A stretch of DNA of 64,000 nucleotides from Thermus neutrinimicus (GTDB lineage: Bacteria > Deinococcota > Deinococci > Deinococcales > Thermaceae): contig NZ_JAKTNU010000004.1 of NCBI RefSeq assembly GCF_022760955.1, positions 1 through 64,000 of the forward strand, written 5' to 3'. The notes below the pieces were generated by a model. The model was not told the origin of the DNA. It ran no database searches and saw nothing but the letters and a program-made list of their open reading frames with translations. Every line of letters starts with the position of its first letter. The first letter of the stretch is position 1. Position numbers and translations under genes: made by a program. Shown here in pieces: positions 52,684 through 61,488 of the stretch.

Positions 52684-55383
52684 TCACCTGAAGGCTTCTT
52701 CGAGAAGCGCTTCCTGCTCCTTCTTGTGCACCTTGGAGGAACCCACGGCGGGGCTTGGGGACTCGGGCCGGGCCACCACGCTGAAGGGATGGCCGTAGAT
52801 CTCCCCGCAGAAGCGGGCGGAGAGGTACCACCAGGCCCCCTGGTTCACCGGCTCCTCCTGGACGTAGACCACCGGGGTCTTCCTGGGGTAAAAGTCCAGG
52901 GCCTCCTTGAGCTCGGCCTCGGGGAAGGGATAGAGGAGCTCCAGCCGGATGAGGGCCACGTCCTCCGCCCCCACCTCCCTCCGCTTTTGCAAGAGATCGT
53001 AGTAGACCTTCCCCGAGGTGAGGAGGACCTTCCTGGCCCCCTTGACCCTTTCCGGGATCACCTTCTGGAAACGCCCTTGGGCGAGCTCCTCCAGGCGGGA
53101 GACCACCTCGGGGTGGCGGAGGAGGCTTTTGGGGGTGAGGACGATGAGGGGCTTGCGGATGGGGCGCTTCACCTGCCGGCGCAGGAGGTGGAAGAACTGG
53201 GCGGGGGTGGTGGGGTAGGCCACCTGCAGGTTGTCCTTGGCCCCCAGTTGCAAGAAGCGCTCCAGCCGGGCAGAGGAGTGCTCGGGGCCCTGGCCCTCGA
53301 GGCCGTGGGGCAGGAGGAGGACCAGGCCGGAAAGCCGGTTCCACTTGGCCTCGGCGCTGGCCAGGAACTGGTCGATGTAGACCTGGGCCACGTTGACGAA
53401 GTCCCCGAACTGGGCCTCCCAGAGGACCAGGGCCTCGGGGTAGTCCAGGCTGTACCCGTACTCAAACCCCAGCACCCCAGCCTCGGAGAGGGGGGAGTTG
53501 TGGATCTCCACCTCCGCCTGCCCCTCCGCCAGGTGCTGCAGGGGGATGTAGGGAGTGCCCGTCTGGTAGTCGTAAAGGGCGGCGTGGCGCTGGGTGAAGG
53601 TGCCCCTTAGGGCGTCCTGCCCTGTGAGGCGCACCCGGTGCCCCTCGGCGGCCAAGGAGGCGAAGGCCAAGGCCTCGGCCGCCGCCCAGTCCAGGGGGCG
53701 TTTGGCCTCGGCCATCTCCTTCCGGGCCTCGAGGAACCGCTTCAGCTTGGGATGCACCTGGAAGCCCTCGGGCACGGCGCTCAGGCGGAGCAGGAACTCC
53801 CTTAGCGCCTCCAGGGGCACCCCGGTCTCCACCTCGGGCGCCAGGTGGTCGGGCCCGCCCACGTACCCCTGCCAGATGCCGGAAAGCCCGTGGGGCACCA
53901 CGGGGCCCGGCTCCGCCTTGACCCGGGCGAACTCCCTTTCCAGCTCCGCCAGGTAGGCTTCCTCCTTGGCCCTAAGCTCCCCCTCCGCCACCACCCCCTC
54001 GGAGAGGAGCCTTTCCCCATACACCCTCCAGGGCTCGGGCCTTTTGGAGATGAGGGCGTACATGGGGGGCTGGGTGAAGGTGGGCTCGTCGGTTTCGTTA
54101 TGCCCCCGGCGGCGGTAGCCCACCAGGTCGATGACCACGTCCTTGGCGAAGCGCTTTCGGTACTCCAGGGCCAGGCCCAGCACGAACCACAGCTCGTCCA
54201 GGGCCTCGGCGTTCACGTGGAAGATGGGGGCCCCCACCATCTTGGCGATGTCCGTGGGGTAACGGCAGGAGGTGTACTCCTCGGGCAGGGTGGTGAAGCC
54301 CAGCTGGTTGTTGGCCACCAGGTGGAGGGTCCCCCCCACCCGGTAGCCGGGAAGCCGGGAGAGGTTAAGGGTTTCCTGGACGATGCCCTCCCCGATGAAG
54401 GCCGAGTCCCCGTGGACCAGGATGGCCAGGCCCCTTTTCCGCTCGCGGTCGCCGAAGCGGTCCTGCTTGGCCCTTAGCCTCCCCAGGGTCACGGGGTTCA
54501 CGAACTCCAGGTGGCTGGGGTTGAAGTTGAGGGAGACGTGCACCTTCCCATAGGGGGTGGTGAGGTCGTTGGAGAAGCCCAGGTGGTACTTCACATCCCC
54601 TGAGTAGCCCTCGGGGAAGATCTCCTCAAACTCGCGGAAGATGCGCTCAAAGGGCTTGCCCACCACGTGGGCCAGGACGTTGAGCCGCCCCCGGTGGGCC
54701 ATGCCCAGGACCACCTCCTTGACCCCGTGGCGGGCGGCCTCCTCCACCGCCAAAAGGAGAAGGGGGACCAGGCTTTCCAGGCCCTCGAGGCTGAAGGTCT
54801 TGGCCCCCAGGTACTTGCGTTGCAGGAAGGCCTCAAAGAGGCTGGCCTGCATGAGGCGCTCCAGCATGCGCCGGCGCACCTCGAGGGGAGGCTTGGGCCA
54901 GGGGGCCTCGATGCGGGAAAGAAGCCAGGCCCGCTCCTCGGGCTCGGTGTGGACCACCTCAAACCCCACCGGGCCCAGGTAGACCTCCTCCAGGCGGCCC
55001 AGGAGTTCCCCCAGGGTGGGGGCGCCGAGGAAGGGGGGGAGGGACCGGGCGAGATCCTCCCGGGAAAGGCCGTGGGCCTCGAGGGAAAGCTCCCTGGGCC
55101 TCGGCCGCTCCCGCCCCAAGGGATCGATGCGGGCCGCCAGGTGCCCAAGCTCCCTGTAGGCCTGGACCAGGCGCTCCACCTTGAGGAGGAAGGCCAGGTC
55201 CACCGCCTCGGCCAGGGGAAGGGGGGTGGCTCGTCGGCCGTCCCCTTGGGGTTCTCTTCGGGAACCCTCCAGGGTGAGGGCGGAAAAGTAGCGGCGCCAC
55301 TCCTCCGGCAAGGAAAAGGGATCCTCCAGATAGGCCCGGTAAAGGGCCTCCAGGTAGCCTTGGCTTTCCAACGTGAGCTCCAT
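52684..55383 (-). CDS. sucA: 2-oxoglutarate dehydrogenase E1
   Basis: 899 aa thiamin-diphosphate enzyme, the usual size. N-terminal YLEALYRAYLEDPFSLPEEWRRYF (E2-contact segment), then HRGRLNVLAHVVGKP, HGDSAFIGEGIVQETLN, YRRRGHNETDEPTFTQP and the C-terminal LLPHGLEGQGPEHSSARLERFLQL. ATG 55383 has GGGAGGCAGG upstream. First gene of the operon; promoter TTGGTG-N18-TATACG (55432-55403) overlaps a candidate operator. Confidence 0.96.
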   Translation of the reverse strand: MELTLESQGYLEALYRAYLEDPFSLPEEWRRYFSALTLEGSRREPQGDGRRATPLPLAEAVDLAFLLKVERLVQAYRELGHLAARIDPLGRERPRPRELSLEAHGLSREDLARSLPPFLGAPTLGELLGRLEEVYLGPVGFEVVHTEPEERAWLLSRIEAPWPKPPLEVRRRMLERLMQASLFEAFLQRKYLGAKTFSLEGLESLVPLLLLAVEEAARHGVKEVVLGMAHRGRLNVLAHVVGKPFERIFREFEEIFPEGYSGDVKYHLGFSNDLTTPYGKVHVSLNFNPSHLEFVNPVTLGRLRAKQDRFGDRERKRGLAILVHGDSAFIGEGIVQETLNLSRLPGYRVGGTLHLVANNQLGFTTLPEEYTSCRYPTDIAKMVGAPIFHVNAEALDELWFVLGLALEYRKRFAKDVVIDLVGYRRRGHNETDEPTFTQPPMYALISKRPEPWRVYGERLLSEGVVAEGELRAKEEAYLAELEREFARVKAEPGPVVPHGLSGIWQGYVGGPDHLAPEVETGVPLEALREFLLRLSAVPEGFQVHPKLKRFLEARKEMAEAKRPLDWAAAEALAFASLAAEGHRVRLTGQDALRGTFTQRHAALYDYQTGTPYIPLQHLAEGQAEVEIHNSPLSEAGVLGFEYGYSLDYPEALVLWEAQFGDFVNVAQVYIDQFLASAEAKWNRLSGLVLLLPHGLEGQGPEHSSARLERFLQLGAKDNLQVAYPTTPAQFFHLLRRQVKRPIRKPLIVLTPKSLLRHPEVVSRLEELAQGRFQKVIPERVKGARKVLLTSGKVYYDLLQKRREVGAEDVALIRLELLYPFPEAELKEALDFYPRKTPVVYVQEEPVNQGAWWYLSARFCGEIYGHPFSVVARPESPSPAVGSSKVHKKEQEALLEEAFR

Positions 55384-55423
55384 CCTGCCTCCCAAGAGGG
55401 GGCGTATACCCCCTTCATCTACG

Positions 55424-55444
55424 CTACACCAAAAGGCGGTGTAG
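55424..55444. promoter_or_regulatory. Candidate operator between sucA and the enoyl-CoA hydratase gene
   Basis: CTACACC (55424-55430) and GGTGTAG (55438-55444) form a perfect 7-bp inverted repeat with a 7-bp spacer. It covers the sucA -35 (55432-55427) and falls where the -35 of the divergent gene should be. The geometry suits a dimeric repressor acting on both. No regulator is identified. Confidence 0.45.
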
Positions 55445-55459
55445 GTGCTTTAGGATCGT

Positions 55460-55474
55460 TACAATAGGGCCATG
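55460..55474 (+). promoter_or_regulatory. Leaderless promoter -10 of the enoyl-CoA hydratase gene
   Basis: TACAAT (55460-55465), 6 nt, ATG 55472. Confidence 0.6.
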
Positions 55475-56236
55475 GTCCTGAAGGATAGGCAAGAAGGCGT
55501 CCTTCTCCTCACCCTCAACCGGCCGGAAAAGCTGAACGCCCTCACCGGCCCCCTGTTGGACGAGCTCTTCCAGGCCCTAAGGGAAGCCCAGGAGGACCCC
55601 GGGGTCCGGGCCCTCCTCCTCACGGGGGCGGGGCGGGCCTTCTCCGCGGGGCAGGACCTCGGGGAGTTCGGGGAGGGCAAGCCCGACTACCAGGCCCACC
55701 TCCGCCGCTACAACCGGGTGGTGGAGGCCCTGGCCGGGCTGGAAAAGCCCCTGGTGGTGGCGGTGAACGGGATAGCGGCGGGGGCGGGGATGAGCCTGGC
55801 CCTATGGGGCGACCTGCGCCTGGCGGCCCAGGAGGCCAGCTTCACCCCCGCCTTCGTGCGCATCGGCTTGGTGCCGGACTCGGGGATGAGCTTTATCCTT
55901 CCCCGGCTGGTGGGGCTCGCCAAGGCCCAGGAGCTCCTCCTCCTCTCCCCCAGGCTTTCCGCCGGGGAGGCCCAGGCCCTGGGCCTGGTGCACCGGGTGG
56001 TGCCGGGGGAAAGGCTTTTAGAGGAGGCCCTGGCCCTGGCCCAGGAGCTGGCCCAGGGGCCCACCCGGGCCTACGCCCTCACCAAGAAGCTCCTTCTGGA
56101 AACCCACCGGCTTTCCCTGACGGAGGCCCTGGCCCTCGAGGCCATCCTCCAGGGGGAGGCCGGGCGCACCCAGGACCACGAGGAGGGGGTAAGGGCCTTC
56201 AGGGAAAAGCGCCCGCCCCGGTTTATGGGCCGATGA
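55472..56236 (+). CDS. Enoyl-CoA hydratase/isomerase family protein
   Basis: 254 aa crotonase-fold enzyme. Oxyanion loop residues in GRAFSAGQDLGEF and NGIAAGAGMSLALWGDLRLAAQ. The usual catalytic Glu pair is not both present: the second site reads PDSGMSFILPRLVGLAKA, as in PaaG-type isomerases (ring 1,2-epoxyphenylacetyl-CoA isomerase) which keep an Asp. So isomerase is as likely as hydratase. Ends in ATGA overlap with ruvA. Confidence 0.88.
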   Translation: MVLKDRQEGVLLLTLNRPEKLNALTGPLLDELFQALREAQEDPGVRALLLTGAGRAFSAGQDLGEFGEGKPDYQAHLRRYNRVVEALAGLEKPLVVAVNGIAAGAGMSLALWGDLRLAAQEASFTPAFVRIGLVPDSGMSFILPRLVGLAKAQELLLLSPRLSAGEAQALGLVHRVVPGERLLEEALALAQELAQGPTRAYALTKKLLLETHRLSLTEALALEAILQGEAGRTQDHEEGVRAFREKRPPRFMGR

Positions 56237-56808
56237 TCCGCTACCTCGAGGGCACGGTCCTGAAAAAGGGGGAAGGGGGCTTCCTCCTCCTGGTGAAGGG
56301 GGTGGGCTTCCTGGTGCAAGCCCCCCAGGCCTTTCTGCAAAGCCTAAAGGAAGGCCAGGAGGTGGCGGTCCACACCCACCTGCAACTGAGGGAGGAGGGC
56401 CTAGCCCTCTTTGGCTTCCCCGACGAGGAAAGCCTCCTCCTCTTTGAGCTCCTCCTCTCGGTGAGCGGGGTGGGGCCCAAGGTGGCCCTCTCCCTCCTCT
56501 CCGCCCTCACCCCCAGGCTCCTGGCCCAAGCCCTGGCCCAGGGGGACCTGCGCCTCCTCACCGCGGCCAGCGGGGTGGGGAGAAGGCTTGCCGAGAGGAT
56601 CGCCCTGGAGCTCAAGGGGAAGGTGCCCCCAAGCCTCCTCACCGGGGAGAAAGTGGAAAGCCAAGGGGCGGAGGAGGCGATTCTGGCCCTCACCGCCTTG
56701 GGTTTCAAGGAGGGCCAGGCCCGGGGGGTGGTCTTGGACCTCTTGGCCAAGAACCCCTCGGCCACGGCCCAGGAGCTCATCAAGGAGGCCCTGAAGCGGT
56801 TGCGCTGA
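56233..56808 (+). CDS. ruvA: Holliday junction branch-migration protein RuvA
   Basis: 191 aa. Domain I (OB fold) MIRYLEGTVLKKGEGGFLLLVKGVGFLV; domain II with two helix-hairpin-helix motifs (LLSVSGVGPKVALSLLS and LTAASGVGRRLAERIALELKGK); domain III at the C-terminus (AEEAILALTALGFKEGQARGVV) contacts RuvB. ATG 56233 overlaps the previous stop. ruvB is elsewhere. Confidence 0.96.
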   Translation: MIRYLEGTVLKKGEGGFLLLVKGVGFLVQAPQAFLQSLKEGQEVAVHTHLQLREEGLALFGFPDEESLLLFELLLSVSGVGPKVALSLLSALTPRLLAQALAQGDLRLLTAASGVGRRLAERIALELKGKVPPSLLTGEKVESQGAEEAILALTALGFKEGQARGVVLDLLAKNPSATAQELIKEALKRLR

Positions 56809-56815
56809 GGTGCCC

Positions 56816-57307
56816 TTAAAGCTCGTCCAGAAGTTCCCCAGGGGTGCGGTGAGCAGCCAGGTACCCCCCTTGTCGCAGGGCCAGGGGAAAGAGCACCTCC
56901 CAGGGCCCCTCCAGGGCCAAAAGCCCCTCCCCCGGGAAGGCCCTCACCCCCTCGGGCAAGCCCCCCTCCAGGCCGAAGGGGAAAAGGGCCAAAAACCCCC
57001 CCGAGGGCTCCCCCTCCCCCCGGTCCAGGTGGAGGCCCGCCGGCTCCAGAAACCCCATGAGGCGGGTGCGGTGCATCTCCCGCCTCAGGGCCTGGAGGGC
57101 CCGGGGGTGCGAGGCCCCTTGCCAGAGGAGGAAGTCGGCCTCAGGGGAAAGCCCCACCAGGCTGTAAACCCGGAGGAAGCCCTCCCTTTCCTGCCAGCGG
57201 CTCAGGAACTGGGCGAACTCCTCCTTGAGGTGCTCCTGGTGCTCGGCCTCGAGGCGGCGGAACTCCGGCAAAAGCCTGTAGAGGCTGAACCCCCAAAGGC
57301 GTAGCAT
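56816..57307 (-). CDS. Chlorite-dismutase-like half protein downstream of hemQ
   Basis: 163 aa. FLRVYSLVGLSPEADFLLWQGASHPRALQALRREMHRTRLMGFLEP resembles the first ferredoxin-like domain of the neighbouring HemQ/Cld protein (VITHKADLLFLNLRENLDALLEVEARLNRS), but no second domain with the heme-ligand His is obvious. It begins 3 nt after the hemQ stop, so the two are expressed together. Possibly a non-heme-binding paralogue or subunit; I cannot name a function. Confidence 0.5.
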   Translation of the reverse strand: MLRLWGFSLYRLLPEFRRLEAEHQEHLKEEFAQFLSRWQEREGFLRVYSLVGLSPEADFLLWQGASHPRALQALRREMHRTRLMGFLEPAGLHLDRGEGEPSGGFLALFPFGLEGGLPEGVRAFPGEGLLALEGPWEVLFPLALRQGGYLAAHRTPGELLDEL

Positions 57308-57310
57308 GCC

Positions 57311-58063
57311 CTACCCCACCTCCAGGAAGCGGGCCAGGGCCTCTGGGCTGAGGCGCTTGCCCACGTAGAAGGGCCCGAACTCCCCAAAGCGGGCGGATAC
57401 CTCGTCAAAGCGCATCTCGTACACGATCTTCTTGAACTGGAGGGGATCCTCGCTGAAGAGGTCCACCCCCCACTCCCAGTCGTCCAGGCCCTGGGAGCCG
57501 CTGATCACCTGCAAGACCTTTCCCTGGTACTTCCTTCCCGTCTCCCCGTGGGCCTTCATGAGCTCCGCCCGCTCCTTGGCGGGGAGGAGGTACCAGTTGT
57601 CCTGGCCCTGGCGGCGCTTGTTCATGGGGTAGAAGCACACGTAGCCCGTCTTGGGCACCTTAGGGGTCAGGCGGGGCTTGACGTAGGGGGCCTCGGGGTC
57701 CAAGGGACCGGTCTGGCTTCCCAGCTCCACCACGGAGTAAAACCCGTAGGCGGGGCTTAGGTAGCGGGCGAAAAGGCTCCTGTTGAGCCGGGCCTCCACC
57801 TCCAGAAGGGCATCCAGGTTTTCCCTCAGGTTTAGGAAGAGGAGGTCAGCCTTGTGGGTGATCACCTGGTACACGCCGAAGGACCCCCTGCCCTCCGCCT
57901 CCACCTCCTCCCACTCCTCGAGGATCTCCTTAAGCTCCGCCCAGGCGGCCTGCCGTTCCTCCTGGGGGGCGGAGAACCAGGCGGGATAGTCCAAGCGGCG
58001 GAAGTCGTGGAGGATGTGCCAGCCCTCGAGGGTAAAGGTGGGCTCAGGTATGTAACCTCCCAT
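57311..58063 (-). CDS. hemQ: HemQ/chlorite dismutase-like protein (coproheme decarboxylase)
   Basis: 250 aa from ATG 58063, 6 nt after TATATT (58075-58070). Dimeric alpha-beta barrel: YPAWFSAPQEERQAAW, HKADLLFLNLR, YVCFYPMNKRRQGQDNWYLLPAKERAELMKAHGETGRKYQGKVLQVISGSQGLDDWEWGVDLF. The proximal heme His is in KAHGETGR; the distal site has Gln (SGSQGLDDWEW) rather than the Arg of chlorite-degrading enzymes, so it should be the heme-synthesis enzyme HemQ, making heme b from coproheme. Confidence 0.9.
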   Translation of the reverse strand: MGGYIPEPTFTLEGWHILHDFRRLDYPAWFSAPQEERQAAWAELKEILEEWEEVEAEGRGSFGVYQVITHKADLLFLNLRENLDALLEVEARLNRSLFARYLSPAYGFYSVVELGSQTGPLDPEAPYVKPRLTPKVPKTGYVCFYPMNKRRQGQDNWYLLPAKERAELMKAHGETGRKYQGKVLQVISGSQGLDDWEWGVDLFSEDPLQFKKIVYEMRFDEVSARFGEFGPFYVGKRLSPEALARFLEVG

Positions 58064-58094
58064 GCCCCCAATATACCCGGGATATACTCCCACC
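58064..58094. promoter_or_regulatory. Divergent leaderless promoters of hemQ and mscS
   Basis: Minus-strand TATATT (58075-58070) is 6 nt before ATG 58063; plus-strand TATACT (58083-58088) is 6 nt before ATG 58095. The boxes are 7 bp apart and the start codons only 31 bp apart, so polymerases would collide. Confidence 0.65.
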
Positions 58095-59150
58095 ATGGTG
58101 GCCCTACACGTAGCCCTTGCCCTTCTCCTGGCCTGGCTCTTGGGCCGCTACGGAGCCAGGGCCCTGAACGCCCTAGGGCGCCTCACCCCCACGGAGGGGG
58201 ACGACCGCTTCTTCCGGGCCCTGGGCCTCCTCTGGTGGGGGGTGGTGGCCCTCCTGGCCCTCAGCTACCTGGCCCACGCCCTCGCCTGGCCCCTCGAGCC
58301 CCTGGCCACCTGGGGAAAGGCCCTCGCCCAGTGGCTGGGAAGCCGGGGCCTGGCCGTTTTGGCGGTGTTGGGCCTCACCTTCCTGGCCTACCGCCTCATG
58401 CCCCTCCTCCTGGCCCGGCTTCCCGAGCCCGAAGGGGAGCTCACCCGGGAGGCGGTGCGGCGCAAAACCCTTAGGGCGGTGGCGGATTCCGTGCTTAAGG
58501 TGGCCATCCTCACCCTGGGGGGGCTCTTCCTCCTTTCCAACCTGGGCTTCAACGTCACCGCCCTCCTGGCGGGGGCCGGGGTGGTGGGCCTGGCGGTGAG
58601 CTTCGCCGCCCAGAACCTGATCCGGGACTTCATTAACGGGTTTTTCATCCTTCTGGAGGACCAGTATGGGGTGGGGGATATCGTGCTCCTCAACGGGGTG
58701 GGGGGGCAGGTGGAGCGCTTCAACCTGCGCCTCACCGTGCTCCGGGACCTGGAGGGCCGGGTCCACTTCATCCCCAACTCCGAGGTCCGCCAGGTGACGG
58801 TCCTCACCCAGGAGTGGAGCCGGGCGGTGGTGGACGTGGGGGTGGCCTACAAGGAGGACGTGGACCGGGTCCTAAGGGTCTTCCAGGACGAGGTGGAGCG
58901 CTTCTATGGGGATCCCCAGTGGCAGGACCGGTTCACCGCTCCCCCCGAGGTCCTGGGGGTGCAGGACCTGGGGCAAAGCGCCGTGGTCATCCGGGTCCTC
59001 TTCAGCACCAAGCCCGCCCAGCAGTGGGCGGTGGCCCGGGAGTTCCGCCGCCGCATCAAAAACCGCCTGGACCAGGAAGGGATCGAGATCCCCTTCCCCC
59101 ACCAGAAGCTTTACTTCGGCGAACCCCTTAGGCTGGAAAAAGGAGCGTGA
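58095..59150 (+). CDS. mscS: Small-conductance mechanosensitive channel (MscS family)
   Basis: 351 aa. Hydrophobic segments at about 1-18, 45-65, 85-105 and 135-155 lead into the pore helix and beta domain: ALLAGAGVVGLAVSFAAQNLIRDFINGFFILLEDQYGVGDIVLLNG is the MscS TM3 with its Ala/Gly packing, followed by GQVERFNLRLTVLRDLEGRVHFIPNSEV. Releases solutes on hypo-osmotic shock. GTGA junction with the coiled-coil gene. Confidence 0.9.
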   Translation: MVALHVALALLLAWLLGRYGARALNALGRLTPTEGDDRFFRALGLLWWGVVALLALSYLAHALAWPLEPLATWGKALAQWLGSRGLAVLAVLGLTFLAYRLMPLLLARLPEPEGELTREAVRRKTLRAVADSVLKVAILTLGGLFLLSNLGFNVTALLAGAGVVGLAVSFAAQNLIRDFINGFFILLEDQYGVGDIVLLNGVGGQVERFNLRLTVLRDLEGRVHFIPNSEVRQVTVLTQEWSRAVVDVGVAYKEDVDRVLRVFQDEVERFYGDPQWQDRFTAPPEVLGVQDLGQSAVVIRVLFSTKPAQQWAVAREFRRRIKNRLDQEGIEIPFPHQKLYFGEPLRLEKGA

Positions 59151-59152
59151 GG

Positions 59153-61471
59153 ATGCCGGACGTGTACAAAACCATCCTGGAGGCCATCCGCCCCCACCTG
59201 GGCGCCAGGGCCGAGGCGGTGCTGGAGGAGGGGCTAAAGCGCCTGGGCAAACGGCCCTCCGAGCTGGCACCGGCGGATGGGGCCCAGCTCCTGAAGGGCC
59301 TGGTCTACCGCGAGCTTCAGGCCCGCATGCGCCCGGAGGAGGCCAGGCGGCTTGTGGAGGGGGTCCTGGCCCAGATGGAAGGCCAAGGGACCAGGCTGGC
59401 CAAACTGGAACAGGGCTTGAAGCGCTTCGGGATCTACGTGGACTGGCCGGAGGTGGCCCGTCTCCGGGCCCTGGTCAACCGCCTGCGCCAGACCCCGGAC
59501 CCCGGGCTTTTGGCGGAGGGGGAGGAGCTTTTAGAGGCCCTGGAGGAGCGGCTGGAAGAGGCCCTGCTGCGCCAGGCCAAGGATCTGGCCCACCTGGAGG
59601 AGGCCCTGGAGAGGGTGCGCCACCTGGGAGGGCCCAAGGTGCGAAGGCTGGAGAGCCTGGTGGAGACCATCCGCCAGGCCCAGGGAGAGGGAATCCTGGC
59701 CCAGGCAGAGGTGGAGCGGGCCCGGAGCCTGGCCCTGGAGCTCCGGAAGTTCCTGGAGTCCAGCGCCGTCAAGGCCCCCACCCTGCCGGAGATCGTCTTT
59801 GAAACCCAGGAAGCCCCCCCGGAAACCCCCTCCTCCCACCCCACCGACGTCTTCCTCACCGTGGAGGACGCCTCCGAGCTGGAAGGGGAGCTATGGGTGG
59901 ACCTCGAGGCCCTTTCCCAGGAGGCCAGCCAGAGGATCCTAGCCCTGGAGGTGGAGGAGGAGAGGCGCAGGCTGGAGGAGCTTTTAAGCCGCTATGCCCC
60001 CCTGGTGGAGCGGGCCACGGTCAGCCCCCTTCTCGCCGAGGTTCAGGCCCTTTTGGACGCGGGCACCCCCGTGGGGGAGAAGCTCAAGGCCCTGGAGGAA
60101 GCCTTCCAGGAGGCCGAGAAAAACCTTCGGGCGGAGAAGCGGGCCCGCCTGATCCAGCTGGAGGAGGCCTTGCGCCTCCTCCCCCTGCCCGAGGAGGCCA
60201 AGCTCCCCCTAAAACGGGCCTTAGGGCTGGCGGAGGAAACCCTGGAGGAGGGGGGCTACCCTGACCTCCTTCCCCTGGAGGAGGAGCTTTGGCGCCTGGA
60301 GGAGGAGGCCCGGCGCAAGGCGGAGGAGGAAAGGCGCCTCCTCCAGGAAATGGAAGCCCTGGTGGCGGAGCTGGAGGGAAAGGGCGAGGCCTTCCACCCC
60401 CTTCGGGAAGAGCTGAAGGCCCTCCCCCTGGAAGCCCTTCCCCAAAGGCTTCCCGAGGTGCGGGCCCGGTATGCCGAGCTCCTCAAGGCCCAAGGGGAGG
60501 AGGCCGCCCTAAGGGCCAAGTTCGCCGAGGCGGCCAAGGCCCTGGAGGCCCTCAAGCCCGAGGCCCAGGCCCTGGGCCTCGAGGAGAGGGTGGCCGAGGC
60601 GGAAACCCTCCTGGCCCAGGGGAGCCTCCCCGACCTTGGGTCCTTACGGAAAAGCCTGGAGGACGCCAAGGCCCAGGCCCGGCAGAAAGCCCTTTTGGAG
60701 CTCTCCCGCCTCCAGGCCCTAGCGGAGCGGTTCCGCGGCTTCGGGGGGGAGGGGGTCTTGCGGGCCATCGCCGAGGAAAAGGGCAAGCCCCTCCCCGACC
60801 CCACCCCCATCGCCCGGGCCCTGGAGGCCCTAAAGCGCCGCATGGAGGCAAAGCGGGAGGAGCTCACCACCCGCCTCACCGGTTTCTTCGGGGCATACGC
60901 CCGCCTCGAAGGGTTCCAAAGCGAAACGAGCCGCCGCCTGAGGCCCCTCTTGCCGGTGCTCCAAAGCGCCCAGGAAAAACTTCCCCGCCTGGGACCCCAA
61001 GGCCTCCTCCAGGTGGAGAAGACCCTGGGCCAGGCGGAGGCCCTCCTACGGGAGCTGGAACGGGAACGGGAAGCCGCCAAGGCCGTGCTCCAGGAGATCA
61101 GGGGCGAGGAGCTGGAGGCCCTCCTGGGGGTCTTGGACCAGGGAAGGACCCCGGCCCAGGCCAGGCCACCGGAGGCGCCCTCCGGGGCGACCCCCCCCGG
61201 GGAGATGGAGGGGGATCTCGCCCCCTTGCGCCTTCCCGGGGTGGAGGTCTTGGGCTACCTGGGGGAGGCTTTGCCCTTGCCCAAGGAACCCCTGGAGGCT
61301 TTGGTCCAGGCCCTGGAGCAGCTGGATAGAAGCCTGGGCCAGACCCGGGGACCCGCGGCCATCCTCCTGGGGGAGAAGGCCTTGGTCCTGGCCCCCCGCA
61401 AGGGCCGCACCCTGGTGGCCCTGCTGGAAAGGGCCAGCCTGTCCGCCTTCCTCCTGGAGCTCGCCCCCTAG
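59153..61471 (+). CDS. Large coiled-coil protein of unknown function
   Basis: 772 aa from ATG 59153 (AAGGAG lies 7-8 nt upstream; GTG 59147 would be too close). The N-terminal 90 residues are compact and helical (VYKTILEAIRPHLGARAEAVLEEGLKR). Most of the rest is Glu/Leu/Arg-rich coiled coil with no signal peptide, so it is cytoplasmic. The last 75 residues (LGEALPLPKEPLEALVQAL, then GEKALVLAPRKGRTLVALLERA) form a beta-alpha unit vaguely like Roadblock/LC7 domains. Cotranscribed with mscS. I do not recognise the family. Confidence 0.75.
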   Translation: MPDVYKTILEAIRPHLGARAEAVLEEGLKRLGKRPSELAPADGAQLLKGLVYRELQARMRPEEARRLVEGVLAQMEGQGTRLAKLEQGLKRFGIYVDWPEVARLRALVNRLRQTPDPGLLAEGEELLEALEERLEEALLRQAKDLAHLEEALERVRHLGGPKVRRLESLVETIRQAQGEGILAQAEVERARSLALELRKFLESSAVKAPTLPEIVFETQEAPPETPSSHPTDVFLTVEDASELEGELWVDLEALSQEASQRILALEVEEERRRLEELLSRYAPLVERATVSPLLAEVQALLDAGTPVGEKLKALEEAFQEAEKNLRAEKRARLIQLEEALRLLPLPEEAKLPLKRALGLAEETLEEGGYPDLLPLEEELWRLEEEARRKAEEERRLLQEMEALVAELEGKGEAFHPLREELKALPLEALPQRLPEVRARYAELLKAQGEEAALRAKFAEAAKALEALKPEAQALGLEERVAEAETLLAQGSLPDLGSLRKSLEDAKAQARQKALLELSRLQALAERFRGFGGEGVLRAIAEEKGKPLPDPTPIARALEALKRRMEAKREELTTRLTGFFGAYARLEGFQSETSRRLRPLLPVLQSAQEKLPRLGPQGLLQVEKTLGQAEALLRELEREREAAKAVLQEIRGEELEALLGVLDQGRTPAQARPPEAPSGATPPGEMEGDLAPLRLPGVEVLGYLGEALPLPKEPLEALVQALEQLDRSLGQTRGPAAILLGEKALVLAPRKGRTLVALLERASLSAFLLELAP

Positions 61472-61488
61472 GGGTGGTACACTGGAAA

